64,000 nucleotides of DNA from contig NZ_CANMIR010000011.1 of the NCBI RefSeq assembly GCF_947498015.1, positions 1 through 64,000 of the forward strand, in the 5' to 3' direction. Of the stretch, positions 62,620-64,000 are shown one piece after another (position 1 is the stretch's first letter; the number at the start of each line of letters is the position of its first letter). Made by a program: the position numbers and the translations under genes. The stretch comes from an uncultured Neptuniibacter sp. (lineage in GTDB: Bacteria; Pseudomonadota; Gammaproteobacteria; Pseudomonadales; Balneatricaceae). The notes under the pieces were generated by a model. The model had not been told where the DNA came from. It worked only from the letters and a program-made list of their open reading frames with translations, and ran no database searches.

Positions 62620-64000
62620 TTATTCGGTGAGATCAAACTCAAACACACGGTAAGAATTTTTACCGGCCTTCTTAGCGGCATACATCGCTTCATCTGCCTG
62701 AGAGATTAACTCATCCGCCTCGACATCCTCATCCTGAGGGTAGATTGCCACCCCGATACTGACAGAAACCTGTATCAGATCCCCATCAATCTCAACGGGT
62801 TGTGAGGTCACATCCAAAAGGCGTGAGAGGATCTGTTCACCATCCCCCTCTACCGAAAAGTCATGTAGCGTCGCAATGAACTCATCCCCGCCAATTCGGG
62901 CCAGCGTATCCTCCTGACGCATCGTTTCACGCATCCTCATGGCAAGACTCGACAGAAGCTTATCTCCTGTTGCATGGCCGTAGGTATCGTTGACCGCTTT
63001 AAAACCATCCAGATCAAGAAAGACCACACCCAGTTTTTTCGTATAACGTTTCGCCAGCGCCATCTCCTGCTGCAGACGCTGATAAAACAGAATACGGTTG
63101 GGTAACCCGGTGATCACATCAAAATGGGCGATCTGCTCCAACCTGTGCTGATACTCTTTCTGCAACGTGATGTTTGAGAAGAGCCCAACGTAGCCCTCAA
63201 GCGCACCCGTTGTATCATGCACCGCGCCAATGGTTAGCTGGACCGCATATTTGGTTCCGCTCTTGTGACGATTCCAAACCTCTCCCTGCCACTCACCGCG
63301 CGACTGTAGTGCGCTCCACATCTCAGTATAAAACTCGGGACTCTGCGAGTTGGATTTCAACATCCGGGTATTTTTACCGATAATCTCTGCACGGGAATAG
63401 CCGGTCATCTGCTCAAATGCAGTATTTACATCGAGAATCGTCCCCTGCCTGTCTGTGAGCGAGATCCCCTCCCGCGTGTTGGCAAAAACGCTCGCAGCCC
63501 GCCGTAGGTTCTCTGCATTTCGGGATAACTGAATGTTACGGCGATACAGCAACAGCGAAAGAAACACGATCACACTAATACAGATCGATAAAAGCACAAC
63601 CGCTAACTGATGCTTTTCCAGAATATCAGCCAGGGTAAATTCAGGTAGCTGATCATAGGGGGGAACACGCAGAGCACGGGCTAAATTCTCCACCGACAGA
63701 TAATCCTTCGGTGGATCAAAACCGCCAATTCTGGCGGCCTGAGCAGCGGGGTGGTACATATCCAATGCCAGTAGAGCAGAGGCGACCTGACGGATCTCTC
63801 TATCCTGCAACCGGGGCAGCGCCAATAACGGCCATTCGGGATAAAGATCAGTAGAGAGTGCGAACGGAAACGTATCGACCGCTTTAGGGCTGAGTACCTT
63901 TACCTGACTGGCTGTAAGCTGTCCTGCTTTGACCATCGCCTCAAGCACACCACTACGGATAAAACCAACATCGGCTTTACCCTCAACCACCGCAGTAACC
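62620..64000 (-). CDS. Diguanylate cyclase with PhnD-like sensor and PAS domain (partial)
   Basis: The reading frame stays open to the right edge, so the N-terminus is missing; a GTG at 63990 is internal. The visible part has the end of a PhnD/phosphonate-binding-like periplasmic domain (VEGKADVGFIRSG, STDLYPEWPLLALP), a membrane segment (LAVVLLSICISVIVFLSLLLY), a PAS domain (FANTREGISLTDRQG) and a GGDEF domain with intact GGDEF motif and an RQED inhibitory site. The protein probably synthesises c-di-GMP in response to a small periplasmic ligand, perhaps a phosphorus oxyanion. Confidence 0.9.
   Translation of the reverse strand, partial: VTAVVEGKADVGFIRSGVLEAMVKAGQLTASQVKVLSPKAVDTFPFALSTDLYPEWPLLALPRLQDREIRQVASALLALDMYHPAAQAARIGGFDPPKDYLSVENLARALRVPPYDQLPEFTLADILEKHQLAVVLLSICISVIVFLSLLLYRRNIQLSRNAENLRRAASVFANTREGISLTDRQGTILDVNTAFEQMTGYSRAEIIGKNTRMLKSNSQSPEFYTEMWSALQSRGEWQGEVWNRHKSGTKYAVQLTIGAVHDTTGALEGYVGLFSNITLQKEYQHRLEQIAHFDVITGLPNRILFYQRLQQEMALAKRYTKKLGVVFLDLDGFKAVNDTYGHATGDKLLSSLAMRMRETMRQEDTLARIGGDEFIATLHDFSVEGDGEQILSRLLDVTSQPVEIDGDLIQVSVSIGVAIYPQDEDVEADELISQADEAMYAAKKAGKNSYRVFEFDLTE

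Overview
This window looks like a chromosomal core region of a marine gammaproteobacterium, probably an Oceanospirillales/Oceanospirillaceae-type bacterium related to the pseudomonads. This is inferred from protein families, gene order and moderate GC; no rRNA gene body lies in the window. Gene order is largely that of Pseudomonas and E. coli housekeeping clusters. A sodium/proton antiporter of the NhaD type fits a marine habitat.

Layout. (1) 1-300: a strong rRNA-type promoter on the minus strand, pointing out of the window, behind the murI terminator (murI also precedes an rrn operon in E. coli). (2) 298-9176, minus strand: ndk, rlmN, pilW, rodZ, hisS, yfgM, bamB, der, murI; ispG is missing from its usual place between rodZ and hisS. 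(3) 9360-14960, minus: a complete isc iron-sulfur assembly operon, iscR-iscS-iscU-iscA-hscB-hscA-fdx-iscX, with its IscR-controlled promoter and terminator. (4) trmJ (minus) and suhB (plus) are divergent; SuhB has lost catalytic acidic residues. (5) 16793-29754, minus: nnr-tsaE-amiB-mutL-miaA-hfq-hflX-hflK-hflC-DUF2065-hisZ-purA, the classic amiB-mutL-miaA-hfq superoperon. (6) 29819-39188: queG, orn, rsgA, an HDOD protein, a rhodanese, psd, ygfZ, a diguanylate cyclase and ung. (7) 39189-46885: a small membrane protein, lysS, prfB (without the usual programmed frameshift), nhaD, a flavodoxin, a phasin, gloA and a diguanylate cyclase. (8) 47039-53745: a very large CBS/PAS/GGDEF/EAL protein, a Sel1-repeat protein, a YeeE/YedE sulfur transporter and an RDD membrane protein. 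(9) 53794-62532: lptFG divergent from pepA-holC-valS, with REP-like palindromes and an indoleamine 2,3-dioxygenase-like gene inserted between holC and valS. (10) The right edge holds a diguanylate cyclase cut by the window end.

The genes cover cell-wall synthesis (murI, amiB), outer-membrane assembly (bamB, lptFG), translation and its quality control (hisS, lysS, valS, prfB, der, rsgA, hflX, tRNA/rRNA modification), Fe-S assembly, RNA turnover (hfq, orn) and c-di-GMP signalling (four proteins). I found no prophage, insertion sequence, CRISPR array or toxin-defence island, and no convincing undescribed multi-gene system. The most unusual points are the degenerate active site of SuhB, the REP/IDO insertion in pepA-holC-valS, the frameshift-free prfB, the ndk leader structure, the histidine-rich loop of NhaD and the 1222-residue signalling protein.
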